Below the pieces are notes generated by a model. It was not told where the DNA came from. It saw nothing but the letters and a program-made list of their open reading frames with translations, and searched no databases. A stretch of 6,823 nucleotides of DNA from Anaerolineales bacterium (GTDB lineage Bacteria > Chloroflexota > Anaerolineae > Anaerolineales > Villigracilaceae): contig JAICRQ010000190.1 of NCBI GenBank assembly GCA_025966435.1, positions 1-6,823 on the forward strand. Direction: 5' to 3'. Positions 1-6,210 of this stretch are shown here, in pieces (the first letter of the stretch is position 1; each line of letters begins with the position of its first letter). A program made the position numbers and the translations under genes.

Positions 1-32
1 AAATCTTGTTTGACATCGTCTAATCCTTTAAC

Positions 33-69
33 AAAATAGCTCTGCAATTTGATATTGCAGAGCTATTTT
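33..69. terminator. Bidirectional intrinsic terminator
   Basis: A perfect 16-bp inverted repeat (33-48 with 54-69) encloses a five-base loop. The core AGCTCTGCAAT pairs with ATTGCAGAGCT, and the outer pairs are A/T. Read on the minus strand the stem ends in TTTT, 19 bases past the stop codon of the GH18-like gene, so it should end that transcript. Read on the plus strand it also ends in TTTT followed by ACTCTTG, so it could stop a convergent gene lying left of the window. The stem is long and mismatch-free, which makes chance unlikely. Confidence 0.88.
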
Positions 70-87
70 ACTCTTGTAGTATCGTAA

Positions 88-1230
88 TTATTGTTGCCGC
101 AAGGAAGGCATGGGGATAGGGATGTTGTAGAATGTCGCACCCGCACCGACACCACCTTCACAGGAGTTGGGAGGAGCCGTCGTAATGCGGCGCGTGGAGG
201 GCATCTCGGCTGCCCAGAACATATAGCCCAGCATACCGGAGGTCACACCTGCCCCATTCGGCGCGACGGACTGTACAAACGAGCCTGTGGATTTTTGCAG
301 GGAGTTGTTAAAGTCATTACATTCAGGGGCAATATTTGTTCCGGCAACGATATACAGACTGCCTGTAAATTTTGCAGGAGCCAAGGGCGGGATCGGTGGA
401 TCGTATTGCGGTTTGCCATCCACATGTTCCTGCCAGTTGGCAATGGCACCGCTCGTGCTTGGCTGGCGGCTTGGTACCATGGCATTAGCATAATCGAGGA
501 CAGGGTTGGATGTAGTGAGCCAATCGGCGGTTGCCTTTCGAGTGAGAGCGATCAGCCAGCGGTCACCGGCAGCCAGGTCAATCGTGAGGCGGGCTGCATG
601 GTTATTTCCCGTTGGATCATAAGGAAGGACAGAACGATAGGCATTAATAAACGCCTGCAACCCGGGCAGGTTGGGATTCGTGTTCTCCTCGTAATCGATC
701 TCGATTCCCACCCCCAACTGCTGGGCAACCACTGCCGCATTGAGTCCGAATTGCGTGGGGTTCTGGGCGAGCGCCTGGTTCCAGGCATCCGTATAAGTAA
801 TCCCGCCAATAGAAAGCATCACACGAATGCCGCGGCTCTTGAAGTAATTGACGATTTCCGCGGTCATCCCGCGCGGCACGCCGTTCAACGTACCGGCATC
901 GGTCGTTTGATTCAACAGCTTCAAGGGATGGACAAAACTCAACACCACCAGATTGACCGATGGTCTGCCATCGCCGCGGTCAATCAGCCAGTGATTCTGC
1001 GAGTCGAATTCGCTGACTGTGCGAACCGCTGACCACGTGCAGGCGTCATTGCCGCAGTGCCAAGCACCGTAGATCTGGAGTGGCGTCGCGGGGCTGGGCG
1101 TCGGAGTCGGTCCCGCAGGCGTCGGTGTGCGCGTGGGTGGTTTTGCCGCGCTGACGGAATCCGTCGCAGAGCTAAAGCCTGCCATCAAAAGTACCATCAG
1201 AACAAACAGCGATATGAATTTATTCAACAT
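88..1230 (-). CDS. Secreted GH18-like (chitinase-fold) protein
   Basis: This 380-residue protein is exported and probably binds or cleaves a beta-linked glycan outside the cell. Residues 1-28 form a signal peptide: Lys4, a hydrophobic core, then a likely cut after Val-Ser-Ala. Residues 31-50 are a Pro/Thr linker with repeated Thr-Pro. A single TIM-barrel domain follows from about 52 to 345. It shows the GH18 strand-3 motif SIGG (140-143), the strand-4 catalytic region IEIDYEE (176-182), and a late GYMFWAAE strand (335-342) whose Trp339 sits where GH18 enzymes have the barrel-floor Trp. Against the consensus DxxDxDxE, the last Asp (179) and the acid Glu181 are kept, the middle Asp is Glu177, and the first is Val174, so activity is plausible but not certain. 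The start is firm: AGGAGG lies five bases before the ATG. The gene has its own promoter and terminator and is probably monocistronic. The substrate is unknown; chitinase, peptidoglycan-active enzyme or lectin-like relative are all possible. Confidence 0.78.
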   Translation of the reverse strand: MLNKFISLFVLMVLLMAGFSSATDSVSAAKPPTRTPTPAGPTPTPSPATPLQIYGAWHCGNDACTWSAVRTVSEFDSQNHWLIDRGDGRPSVNLVVLSFVHPLKLLNQTTDAGTLNGVPRGMTAEIVNYFKSRGIRVMLSIGGITYTDAWNQALAQNPTQFGLNAAVVAQQLGVGIEIDYEENTNPNLPGLQAFINAYRSVLPYDPTGNNHAARLTIDLAAGDRWLIALTRKATADWLTTSNPVLDYANAMVPSRQPSTSGAIANWQEHVDGKPQYDPPIPPLAPAKFTGSLYIVAGTNIAPECNDFNNSLQKSTGSFVQSVAPNGAGVTSGMLGYMFWAAEMPSTRRITTAPPNSCEGGVGAGATFYNIPIPMPSLRQQ

Positions 1231-1235
1231 ATGTG

Positions 1236-1294
1236 CCTCCTGAGAGTAAATTTGCTTACGAATTCATTATTGCATTTCTGTATTTCAAAGTCAA
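1236..1294 (-). promoter_or_regulatory. Sigma70-type promoter and Shine-Dalgarno of the GH18-like gene
   Basis: On the minus strand a TTGACT -35 box (1289-1294) is separated by exactly 17 bases from an AATAAT -10 box (1266-1271). The -10 is preceded by TGC, an extended -10 element. Both hexamers match the consensus at five of six positions. Transcription should start near 1259, giving a leader of about 28 bases that contains AGGAGG at 1236-1241, five bases from the ATG. The promoter lies in the 89-base gap after the SulP stop codon. No terminator separates the two genes, so some read-through from SulP is also possible. Confidence 0.68.
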
Positions 1295-1319
1295 CAATTT
1301 GTTGCTGTTACATAAAGTT

Positions 1320-2981
1320 TCATGATGGTGTGCAGAACTTACACCCTCGCCTCTCTGCTTCCACAATGGCCTGATCGCTCGACCAGAAGAAATTCTCCTC
1401 CCCTATTGCAGTCACCAATCCGCCGCGTTCCATCATATTGCGCGCATTATCGTGGATTCCTGCGAACATCAGTGTGCCGCCCTGCTTATGGAGGCGCTCC
1501 TGCAAACGATGGATCGCTTCAATGCCTGCTGTATCGATCAAAGGCACGCCACGCATCGAAAGGATCAACGCATGCGTATCGCCCAGGTCCGCAAAGGCTT
1601 CATTGAACTGACCCGTCGCGGCAAAGAAAAGTGGTCCTGTCAGAAAGGCGACGCGCACGTGCTGGCATTTTCCTGCCGTTTCGATCCCCTTCTGTTTCAG
1701 CCGTTCCACATCCACTTGCTGGACGTCAACGTCGATGCTGGCGATCTTGTTCAGGAAGACCGCGCCTGCCAAGAACGAACCGATCAATATCGCCTGGGTC
1801 AGGTCAAGAACGACGGTCGCCAGCATGGTGATGGTGAACGCGATCATGTCGGTTTTGAAGCGCTTGCCGAAGATGAACTTGATCGCCGCCCATTCGTTCA
1901 TGCGGACGGCAGTCACCATGAGAACACCCGCCAGTGCAGCAAGAGGAATACGTTCCATGAATCTGGTGAAGAGGAACATGGAAAGCAATATCCCTATGGC
2001 ATGAACCACGCTGACCAGGCGGGTCTGACCGCCCGATTTGATGCCCACGCTTGAGCGTGCGATTGCCGCGGTAGCTGGTACGCCACCGAAGAATGGGATG
2101 ACCATATTGCCAACACCCTGCGCGACCAGTTCCTGATTCGCCTGCAATCGAATGCCTGTCATATTCGAACCGACGGCTCCGCACAACAGCGATTCGACAG
2201 CTCCCAGCGCCGTGATCGTGAGCGTGGGTGCGATGAACTCTGAAAGATTGGACCAGGGGATATTGGAAAGGTTAAGACGATCCTCGAGGAGTAGAGATTG
2301 GGGAATAGCTCCGATCACAGGTGTGGACCAATGCAAGATCCAGTTGAGAAGCGTAGCCAGAATAATGCCGAGCAGAGACGCCGGGAAGCGCGCATTCCAT
2401 TTGGCGGGCCATAAGAGCATGGTACCGATGACAACGAGTCCGAGAAGAACGGTTTGGAAGTCGATGATGAATCCGCCCTGGAAATACCCGAGCAATTTCT
2501 GCGCGGCGGTTTCGGTGGCGGGCGTTGTAATGCCGAGGAAATTGTCGATCTGACCGATGAAGATAATGAGGGCAATACCCGAAGTAAAACCGCTGATAAC
2601 AGGCGCGGGGATAAACGCGATGAAACGCCCGAGGCGCAGCAGCCCAATGATGAGCAGCAACGCGCCCGAAAGCAAGCCTGCAACCCAAATACCTTCCAAC
2701 CCATAGCGTGAGACAAGCACGATCAGCACAGCAGACATTGCGCCGGTCGGTCCACTGATCTGGAAGGGCGCGCCCGTGAGCAAGCCCATGATGATGCCCG
2801 CGAGAATGGCGGTGACCAATCCCGCGGCAGCTGTGGCGCCTGAGGCAACCCCAAACGCCAGCGCGAGCGGCAACGCCACCGCAGCGACGGTGAGGCCGGC
2901 AAGCAGATCCTGTTGAAACTTGGCAAGTGAATATCCGGTGAACTCGTCTTTGTAAAGACGAGCGAGGCTTCGACGTGGCAT
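1320..2981 (-). CDS. SulP/SLC26 family anion transporter with STAS domain
   Basis: This is an inner-membrane anion transporter; family members carry sulfate, bicarbonate, C4-dicarboxylates or other anions, and the sequence does not say which. At 553 residues it is normal length for the family. The membrane part spans about 25-410 and holds the SulP signatures: the first helix region DLLAGLTVAAVALPLALAFG (25-44), QISGPTGAMS (74-83), and the run ESLLCG (263-268), MTGIR (274-278), ELVAQGVGN (284-292), FGGVPATAAIARS (298-310). A cytoplasmic STAS domain follows at about 437-545. The loop that carries the phosphorylated Ser in SpoIIAA reads IDTAG (482-486), with Ala at the Ser position. The protein ends CKFCTPS, a Cys-x-x-Cys tail of unknown meaning. 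The start is supported by GGAG (2990-2993) eight bases before the ATG. It sits 103 bases downstream of the lipoprotein stop, so its place in one transcript with ligA is uncertain. Family assignment is very secure; substrate is not. Confidence 0.95.
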   Translation of the reverse strand: MPRRSLARLYKDEFTGYSLAKFQQDLLAGLTVAAVALPLALAFGVASGATAAAGLVTAILAGIIMGLLTGAPFQISGPTGAMSAVLIVLVSRYGLEGIWVAGLLSGALLLIIGLLRLGRFIAFIPAPVISGFTSGIALIIFIGQIDNFLGITTPATETAAQKLLGYFQGGFIIDFQTVLLGLVVIGTMLLWPAKWNARFPASLLGIILATLLNWILHWSTPVIGAIPQSLLLEDRLNLSNIPWSNLSEFIAPTLTITALGAVESLLCGAVGSNMTGIRLQANQELVAQGVGNMVIPFFGGVPATAAIARSSVGIKSGGQTRLVSVVHAIGILLSMFLFTRFMERIPLAALAGVLMVTAVRMNEWAAIKFIFGKRFKTDMIAFTITMLATVVLDLTQAILIGSFLAGAVFLNKIASIDVDVQQVDVERLKQKGIETAGKCQHVRVAFLTGPLFFAATGQFNEAFADLGDTHALILSMRGVPLIDTAGIEAIHRLQERLHKQGGTLMFAGIHDNARNMMERGGLVTAIGEENFFWSSDQAIVEAERRGCKFCTPS

Positions 2982-3008
2982 AAGTTGTTCTCCAAAATAA
3001 ATAGACTC

Positions 3009-3043
3009 ACAAAGGCTCAGTGCTCCCCCAAGGCGTCCTTTGT
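3009..3043. repeat. Short inverted repeat in the SulP leader
   Basis: ACAAAGG (3009-3015) and CCTTTGT (3037-3043) form a perfect 7-bp stem with a 21-base loop, between the lipoprotein stop and the SulP start. On the minus strand it is not directly followed by a T-run (GAGTCTATTTATTTT), so it is at best a weak terminator for the lipoprotein transcript or a leader hairpin for SulP. It may be chance. Confidence 0.25.
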
Positions 3044-3055
3044 CTTAGCGGCGGT

Positions 3056-3064
3056 ATTTTATCA
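3056..3064 (-). promoter_or_regulatory. Possible extended -10 promoter for SulP
   Basis: On the minus strand TGA-TAAAAT matches an extended -10 element (TGn plus a hexamer with five of six consensus bases). No recognisable -35 box lies 16-18 bases upstream. If used, transcription would begin near 3049 and give a leader of about 67 bases that contains the inverted repeat at 3009-3043. The evidence is weak; SulP may instead be read from the ligA-lipoprotein transcript. Confidence 0.3.
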
Positions 3065-3084
3065 CATGAAGAGGGAACGGTTCC

Positions 3085-3855
3085 TTAGAACATCACGCCG
3101 CAATCATACGGGACAAGATTTTCCTGTTTGAGATCCAAAATCGTGTGTGGCAAATCACGGCTGATCGTGTACGTGTACCGGTAAAACCCACCCCACTTGG
3201 TAAAGGTGACAACTTCCACGATGGCGACATCATCCTGCAAAATGACAACAGGCACGATATTCCTCAACGTGCGCACTTTTGTCTGTTGGCTTGTATCCAT
3301 GGTGGCTCCAAAATCACCGGTATTGACCTGCGCAACAATGTCGTACATCTGCTGGCGGTTGCAGACGATCTGCAGATCGTTGTAATTGGCATGCCAATAT
3401 AAATAGAATTGACCTGCCATGATGTCCATCACCACGTATTCAAAGTAACCCCGTTCTGTATCATCGACGTGTAGATACTCTTGAAAATCCGGTAATTGTG
3501 TATTTTCAGGAATCTCCACAATCGAGGGATACGGACGTTGATCCACAGGATGGGCGTAGAGCAGTGGATACCCACCGAGGCTATCGATCTGATAGACATA
3601 ATCGAGGGTGTACCCATCCTGCATGGAGACGTGGGTCAACACATCGAAATATTGATGGACATCGAATTCCTTTCCCTGCTTTTTTCCGGTCTCAAAGAGA
3701 TGTTGGGGAATCTGTCCTGCCTGAAGATGGGCGATGGCTGAAATAATCTGCGCGCAGCTCGAGATCATCGTTCCGGGCCGGGCCGGAGTCAGGAACTGGC
3801 ACGCCAGGGAAGAGGCAAAAACTACAAGCAGAGCAAATATTATTGGCTTTTTCAT
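3085..3855 (-). CDS. Predicted lipoprotein of unknown function
   Basis: I do not recognise a family. The product of 256 residues begins MKKPIIFALLVVFASSLAC, a lipoprotein signal: two Lys, a hydrophobic stretch, then a lipobox-like Ser-Leu-Ala-Cys with Cys19 as the lipidated residue. The mature part should be anchored on the outer face of the membrane. It is rich in Tyr, Asp and aromatic residues, looks mainly beta-stranded toward the C-terminus (for example 197-232), and has three more Cys (34, 165, 252) that could form disulfides. No catalytic motif is visible. I chose the ATG at 3855 because it gives a classical Lys-Lys signal start and has GGA seven bases upstream; an in-frame ATG at 3867 would add MEVS but has no ribosome site. 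The start lies 42 bases after the ligA stop with no terminator between, so it is probably cotranscribed with ligA, without any implied functional link. Confidence 0.72.
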   Translation of the reverse strand: MKKPIIFALLVVFASSLACQFLTPARPGTMISSCAQIISAIAHLQAGQIPQHLFETGKKQGKEFDVHQYFDVLTHVSMQDGYTLDYVYQIDSLGGYPLLYAHPVDQRPYPSIVEIPENTQLPDFQEYLHVDDTERGYFEYVVMDIMAGQFYLYWHANYNDLQIVCNRQQMYDIVAQVNTGDFGATMDTSQQTKVRTLRNIVPVVILQDDVAIVEVVTFTKWGGFYRYTYTISRDLPHTILDLKQENLVPYDCGVMF

Positions 3856-3897
3856 ACTGACTTCCATACGCGGCGAAGTATCTTCATATCCAGGGTA

Positions 3898-5946
3898 TTA
3901 TCCAACCAGCTTTTTGAGTGCCTCTTCCCCAATGATCTTTACACCCAATGACTTTGCCTTCTCATATTTTGAACCGGGCGCTTCACCGAGAACCAGATAA
4001 CTGGTCTTTTTGCTCACGCTGTCTGTGACTTTTCCGCCGTGCGATTCGATAAATTCCTTGGCGTCATCGCGCGACCATGTCGGCAGCGTACCGGTGATGA
4101 CAAAGGTTTTTCCTTCCAGGGCGTTGGATGCGCGGCTTTTGGCGTTTGCCGATGAGCCGCCCTGCGGCCATACACCGGCGGCTTTCAACTTCTTGATCAC
4201 ATTTTTATTTACCGGACGCGAGAACCACTCTGCAACCGATTCGGCGACACTGGGACCGATACCCGCGATCTGCTGCAGGGTCTCCGCGCTGGCTTTTGAG
4301 AGCACGTCCAGGTCAGCAAAGTGACTCGCCAGATCGGCAGCGCTTACCTCCCCCGCGCCGCGTATTCCCAGCGCAGCCACCAGGCGCGCCAGGGGGCGTG
4401 ACTTGGAGGCTTCGATGGATGCCAGCAGGTTTTCCGCGATCTTGCCAGGCGGTTCCTTTTCCGTTTTGCGCTCCTTCTTTGTCACCGCTTCCAAGATATC
4501 CGCACGCTTCAGATAGTAAATATCGGCAATGTCCTTTACTTTACCGGTCTCGATCAGTTTTTCAACAATCCTGGTTCCCATGCCAACGATGTCCATCGCG
4601 CCGCGTGAGACGAAGTGCTCCACATTCCGCACCAGTTGCGCCGGGCAGGCGGCATTGACGCAGTAAAACGCTACTTCATCGTCAAGGCGCTCCACGGGCT
4701 GACCGCAGGAGGGACAATTGGTGGGTAGTTTGTATTTTTTCTCCTTGCCGGTACGCGCACCCAGCACAGGACCGATCACATAGGGAATCACCTCTCCCGC
4801 CCGTTTGACGAGCACACGATCCCCAATGCGAATATCTTTCTGCACAATGTAATCAAAGTTATGAAGAGTCGCCCGCATTACGATCACGCCGCCAATTTCA
4901 ACGGGTTCCAAAACTGCGTTAGGGATGAGCATACCCGTGCGCCCGACATTGATCTTTATATCCAACAGCTTCGTTGTTACCTCACGAGCGGGGAATTTGA
5001 ATGCAATGGCACCGCGCGGGTCCTTCCCTACAAACCCTAAATCTTTCGCGAGATTCAAATCATCGATTTTGATGACCATGCCATCGGCTTCGTATTCCAG
5101 CTCATCCCGATTTTTATCCCAGGATTCGGTATAGGCAACGGCATCTTCGAAATCATCAAATCGCCTGGCAATATCGGTGATCGGGAACCCAAGGGCTTTG
5201 AGGTACTCCAGTAATTCCCATTGCGAGGTTGGGATTTTGCCGCCTTCGCAATGGACAATTTGATAGACAAGTAATTTGAGCACACGGGAAGCAGTCTCTG
5301 CAGGGTCAAGCATGCGCAGTGAACCCGCTGCAGTATTGCGCGGGTTGAGGTACGTTGGCTTCCCTTCCTCTGCACGTTTCCGATTCAGCTTCTCAAACTC
5401 CTTGATCGGCATGTAGGCTTCGCCGCGAATCACAAGAACTTTCGGCGGCTTCGGTCCTTTTTCATCGACCGGGATGCGCAGCGGGATACTCTTCACCGTC
5501 CGGAGGTTGGCAGTAATATCCTCCCCGATTTCTCCATTCCCGCGGGTGGCGCCCTGCACAAAGATTCCATCGTGGTAATGCAGGACAACCGACAAGCCAT
5601 CGATCTTCGGCTCGACGACGAACCTGGCGCGCTCCACCCGGTCATCGATACGGCAGACGCGCTCGAACCAGCCGCGCGCATCATCTGCGCCGAAGGCGTT
5701 CCCCAGTGAGAGGATCGGTGCAGGGTGGGTCACCTTGATGAAACGGTCGGCAGGCTTTGCGCCCGCGCGCAGTGTGGGCGAATCGGCTGTAATCCAATCC
5801 GGATGCTCGGCTTCGATCTGCTTGAGTTCATTCAGCAGACGGTCAAACTCCAGGTCGCTGACGATCGGCGCATCCAGCACGTGATAGCGATAATTGTGTT
5901 CGTGAATTTGCTGTTTGAGGTCTTCGTAATGAGTTTTGGTAGACAT
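3898..5946 (-). CDS. ligA: NAD+-dependent DNA ligase LigA
   Basis: LigA seals nicks in double-stranded DNA with NAD+ as AMP donor, joining Okazaki fragments and finishing repair; it is normally essential. The 682-residue product has the full domain order. The NAD+-binding Ia domain (about 1-65) contains HNYRYHVLDAP. The adenylation domain has catalytic Lys114 in EPKIDG, then ATRGNG (133-138), RGEAYMP (174-180), DGMVIK (288-293) and FKFPA (316-320). The OB fold (about 320-400) carries VGRTG and RATLHN. A four-Cys zinc finger uses Cys411, 414, 429 and 434. Helix-hairpin-helix repeats span about 440-590, and a BRCT domain about 608-682. The ATG at 5946 is preferred. A TTG at 5952 would add only Met-Cys, directly abuts the TATAAT box and has no ribosome site. 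No Shine-Dalgarno precedes the ATG either, which fits a leaderless mRNA. One oddity is that the first HhH segment carries a charged stretch (about 490-502) where LigA usually has a Gly-Phe-Gly-Glu-Lys-like hairpin. Confidence 0.98.
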   Translation of the reverse strand: MSTKTHYEDLKQQIHEHNYRYHVLDAPIVSDLEFDRLLNELKQIEAEHPDWITADSPTLRAGAKPADRFIKVTHPAPILSLGNAFGADDARGWFERVCRIDDRVERARFVVEPKIDGLSVVLHYHDGIFVQGATRGNGEIGEDITANLRTVKSIPLRIPVDEKGPKPPKVLVIRGEAYMPIKEFEKLNRKRAEEGKPTYLNPRNTAAGSLRMLDPAETASRVLKLLVYQIVHCEGGKIPTSQWELLEYLKALGFPITDIARRFDDFEDAVAYTESWDKNRDELEYEADGMVIKIDDLNLAKDLGFVGKDPRGAIAFKFPAREVTTKLLDIKINVGRTGMLIPNAVLEPVEIGGVIVMRATLHNFDYIVQKDIRIGDRVLVKRAGEVIPYVIGPVLGARTGKEKKYKLPTNCPSCGQPVERLDDEVAFYCVNAACPAQLVRNVEHFVSRGAMDIVGMGTRIVEKLIETGKVKDIADIYYLKRADILEAVTKKERKTEKEPPGKIAENLLASIEASKSRPLARLVAALGIRGAGEVSAADLASHFADLDVLSKASAETLQQIAGIGPSVAESVAEWFSRPVNKNVIKKLKAAGVWPQGGSSANAKSRASNALEGKTFVITGTLPTWSRDDAKEFIESHGGKVTDSVSKKTSYLVLGEAPGSKYEKAKSLGVKIIGEEALKKLVG

Positions 5947-5952
5947 GCACAA

Positions 5953-5980
5953 ATTATAGCCGAATCAAATGCATGGACCA
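5953..5980 (-). promoter_or_regulatory. Predicted ligA promoter, leaderless arrangement
   Basis: A perfect TATAAT lies at 5953-5958 on the minus strand. Only TTGTGC separates it from the ATG at 5946, so standard spacing puts the transcription start on the A of the start codon. The -35 region is weak: TGGTCC at 5975-5980, with a 16-base spacer, matches TTGACA at three positions. No purine-rich ribosome site exists between the box and the ATG. The call rests on the perfect -10 and its spacing. Confidence 0.55.
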
Positions 5981-5986
5981 GCTGGT
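5977..5986. repeat. 10-bp palindrome over the ligA -35 region
   Basis: ACCAGCTGGT is a perfect 10-base palindrome that overlaps the expected -35 hexamer of ligA. It could be a dimeric regulator site. A palindrome of this length also occurs by chance, so this is only a candidate. Confidence 0.25.
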
Positions 5987-6038
5987 ATGAAATTGCTAAC
6001 TTAATCCCTGTAGCCGTTATTTTAGGTTTGTTTCATAT

Positions 6039-6053
6039 GAGCAACATTTGCTC
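6039..6053. promoter_or_regulatory. Inverted repeat, possible operator of the sensor gene
   Basis: GAGCAA-CAT-TTGCTC is a perfect 6-bp inverted repeat with a three-base centre. Its centre (6046) is about 40 bases before the start predicted from the TATAAT at 6074-6079, so it takes the place of a -35 box. That position is typical of class II activator sites. It has no T-run, so it is not a terminator. The bound regulator is unknown. Confidence 0.35.
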
Positions 6054-6073
6054 CCCCAGTAAATTTTGAGTCG

Positions 6074-6079
6074 TATAAT
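6074..6079 (+). promoter_or_regulatory. Candidate -10 box of the sensor gene
   Basis: A perfect TATAAT on the plus strand stands in the divergent gap. No good -35 hexamer is found at 16-18 bases; that space holds CTCCCC and the arm of the inverted repeat. Transcription would start near 6086 and leave a leader of about 125 bases before the ATG at 6211. A start that depends on an activator would explain the missing -35. This is an inference. Confidence 0.4.
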
Positions 6080-6100
6080 ATCTGCTGACAAACCCCTCTA

Positions 6101-6118
6101 TCGTCTGCGTACAGGCGA
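6101..6118 (+). other. Hairpin in the sensor gene leader
   Basis: TCGTCTG (6101-6107) pairs with CAGGCGA (6112-6118) around a CGTA loop: seven pairs, one of them G-U in RNA. It lies near the predicted 5' end of the sensor transcript. No T-run follows, so it is not a terminator; it may be only local structure. Confidence 0.25.
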
Positions 6119-6188
6119 ATGACAGTTTTATATTCTCCCAGCTATTATTCTGCCAGAGAAATCTTAGAGTCAGGATAATTCTATCTCA

Positions 6189-6205
6189 GGTCTGCACGAA
6201 AGACC
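6189..6205 (+). other. Hairpin just before the sensor start codon
   Basis: GGTCT (6189-6193) pairs with AGACC (6201-6205) around a seven-base loop, and the stem ends five bases before the ATG at 6211. It covers the place where a ribosome site would lie, and no clear Shine-Dalgarno is visible. It could lower translation. A 5-bp stem is short enough to be chance. Confidence 0.25.
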
Positions 6206-6210
6206 GTTCA

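Noticed and set aside
10..38. A perfect TTGACA at 10-15 as a plus-strand promoter
   Set aside because: The hexamer 17 bases downstream is AAAATA, a poor -10, and it falls inside the terminator stem; no gene follows on that strand.
91..1032. A 313-codon open frame on the plus strand opposite the GH18-like gene
   Set aside because: It is rich in Arg, Gly, His and Cys with no domain or signal, lacks a ribosome site, and lies antisense to a gene with signal peptide, GH18 motifs, promoter and terminator. It is a shadow frame.
1291..1304. CAACA/TGTTG repeat after the SulP stop as a terminator
   Set aside because: It is a weak five-pair A/T-rich stem without a T-run, and it overlaps the -35 box of the next gene.
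1452..2054. A 200-codon plus-strand frame inside the SulP gene
   Set aside because: It is antisense to conserved SulP and STAS sequence, its composition is unnatural, and no ribosome site precedes it.
3074..3084. GGAAC-G-GTTCC just after the lipoprotein stop as a terminator
   Set aside because: The stem is only four to five pairs with almost no loop and there is no T-run on the minus strand.
5947..5952. TTG at 5952 as the ligA start
   Set aside because: It adds only two residues, directly abuts the TATAAT box, and has no ribosome site; the ATG at 5946 fits LigA length and promoter spacing.
5725..6069. A plus-strand frame of 114 codons crossing the start of ligA and the divergent gap
   Set aside because: Most of it is antisense to the conserved LigA N-terminus and the remainder covers the ligA promoter. 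The final part is hydrophobic by chance and no family is recognisable.
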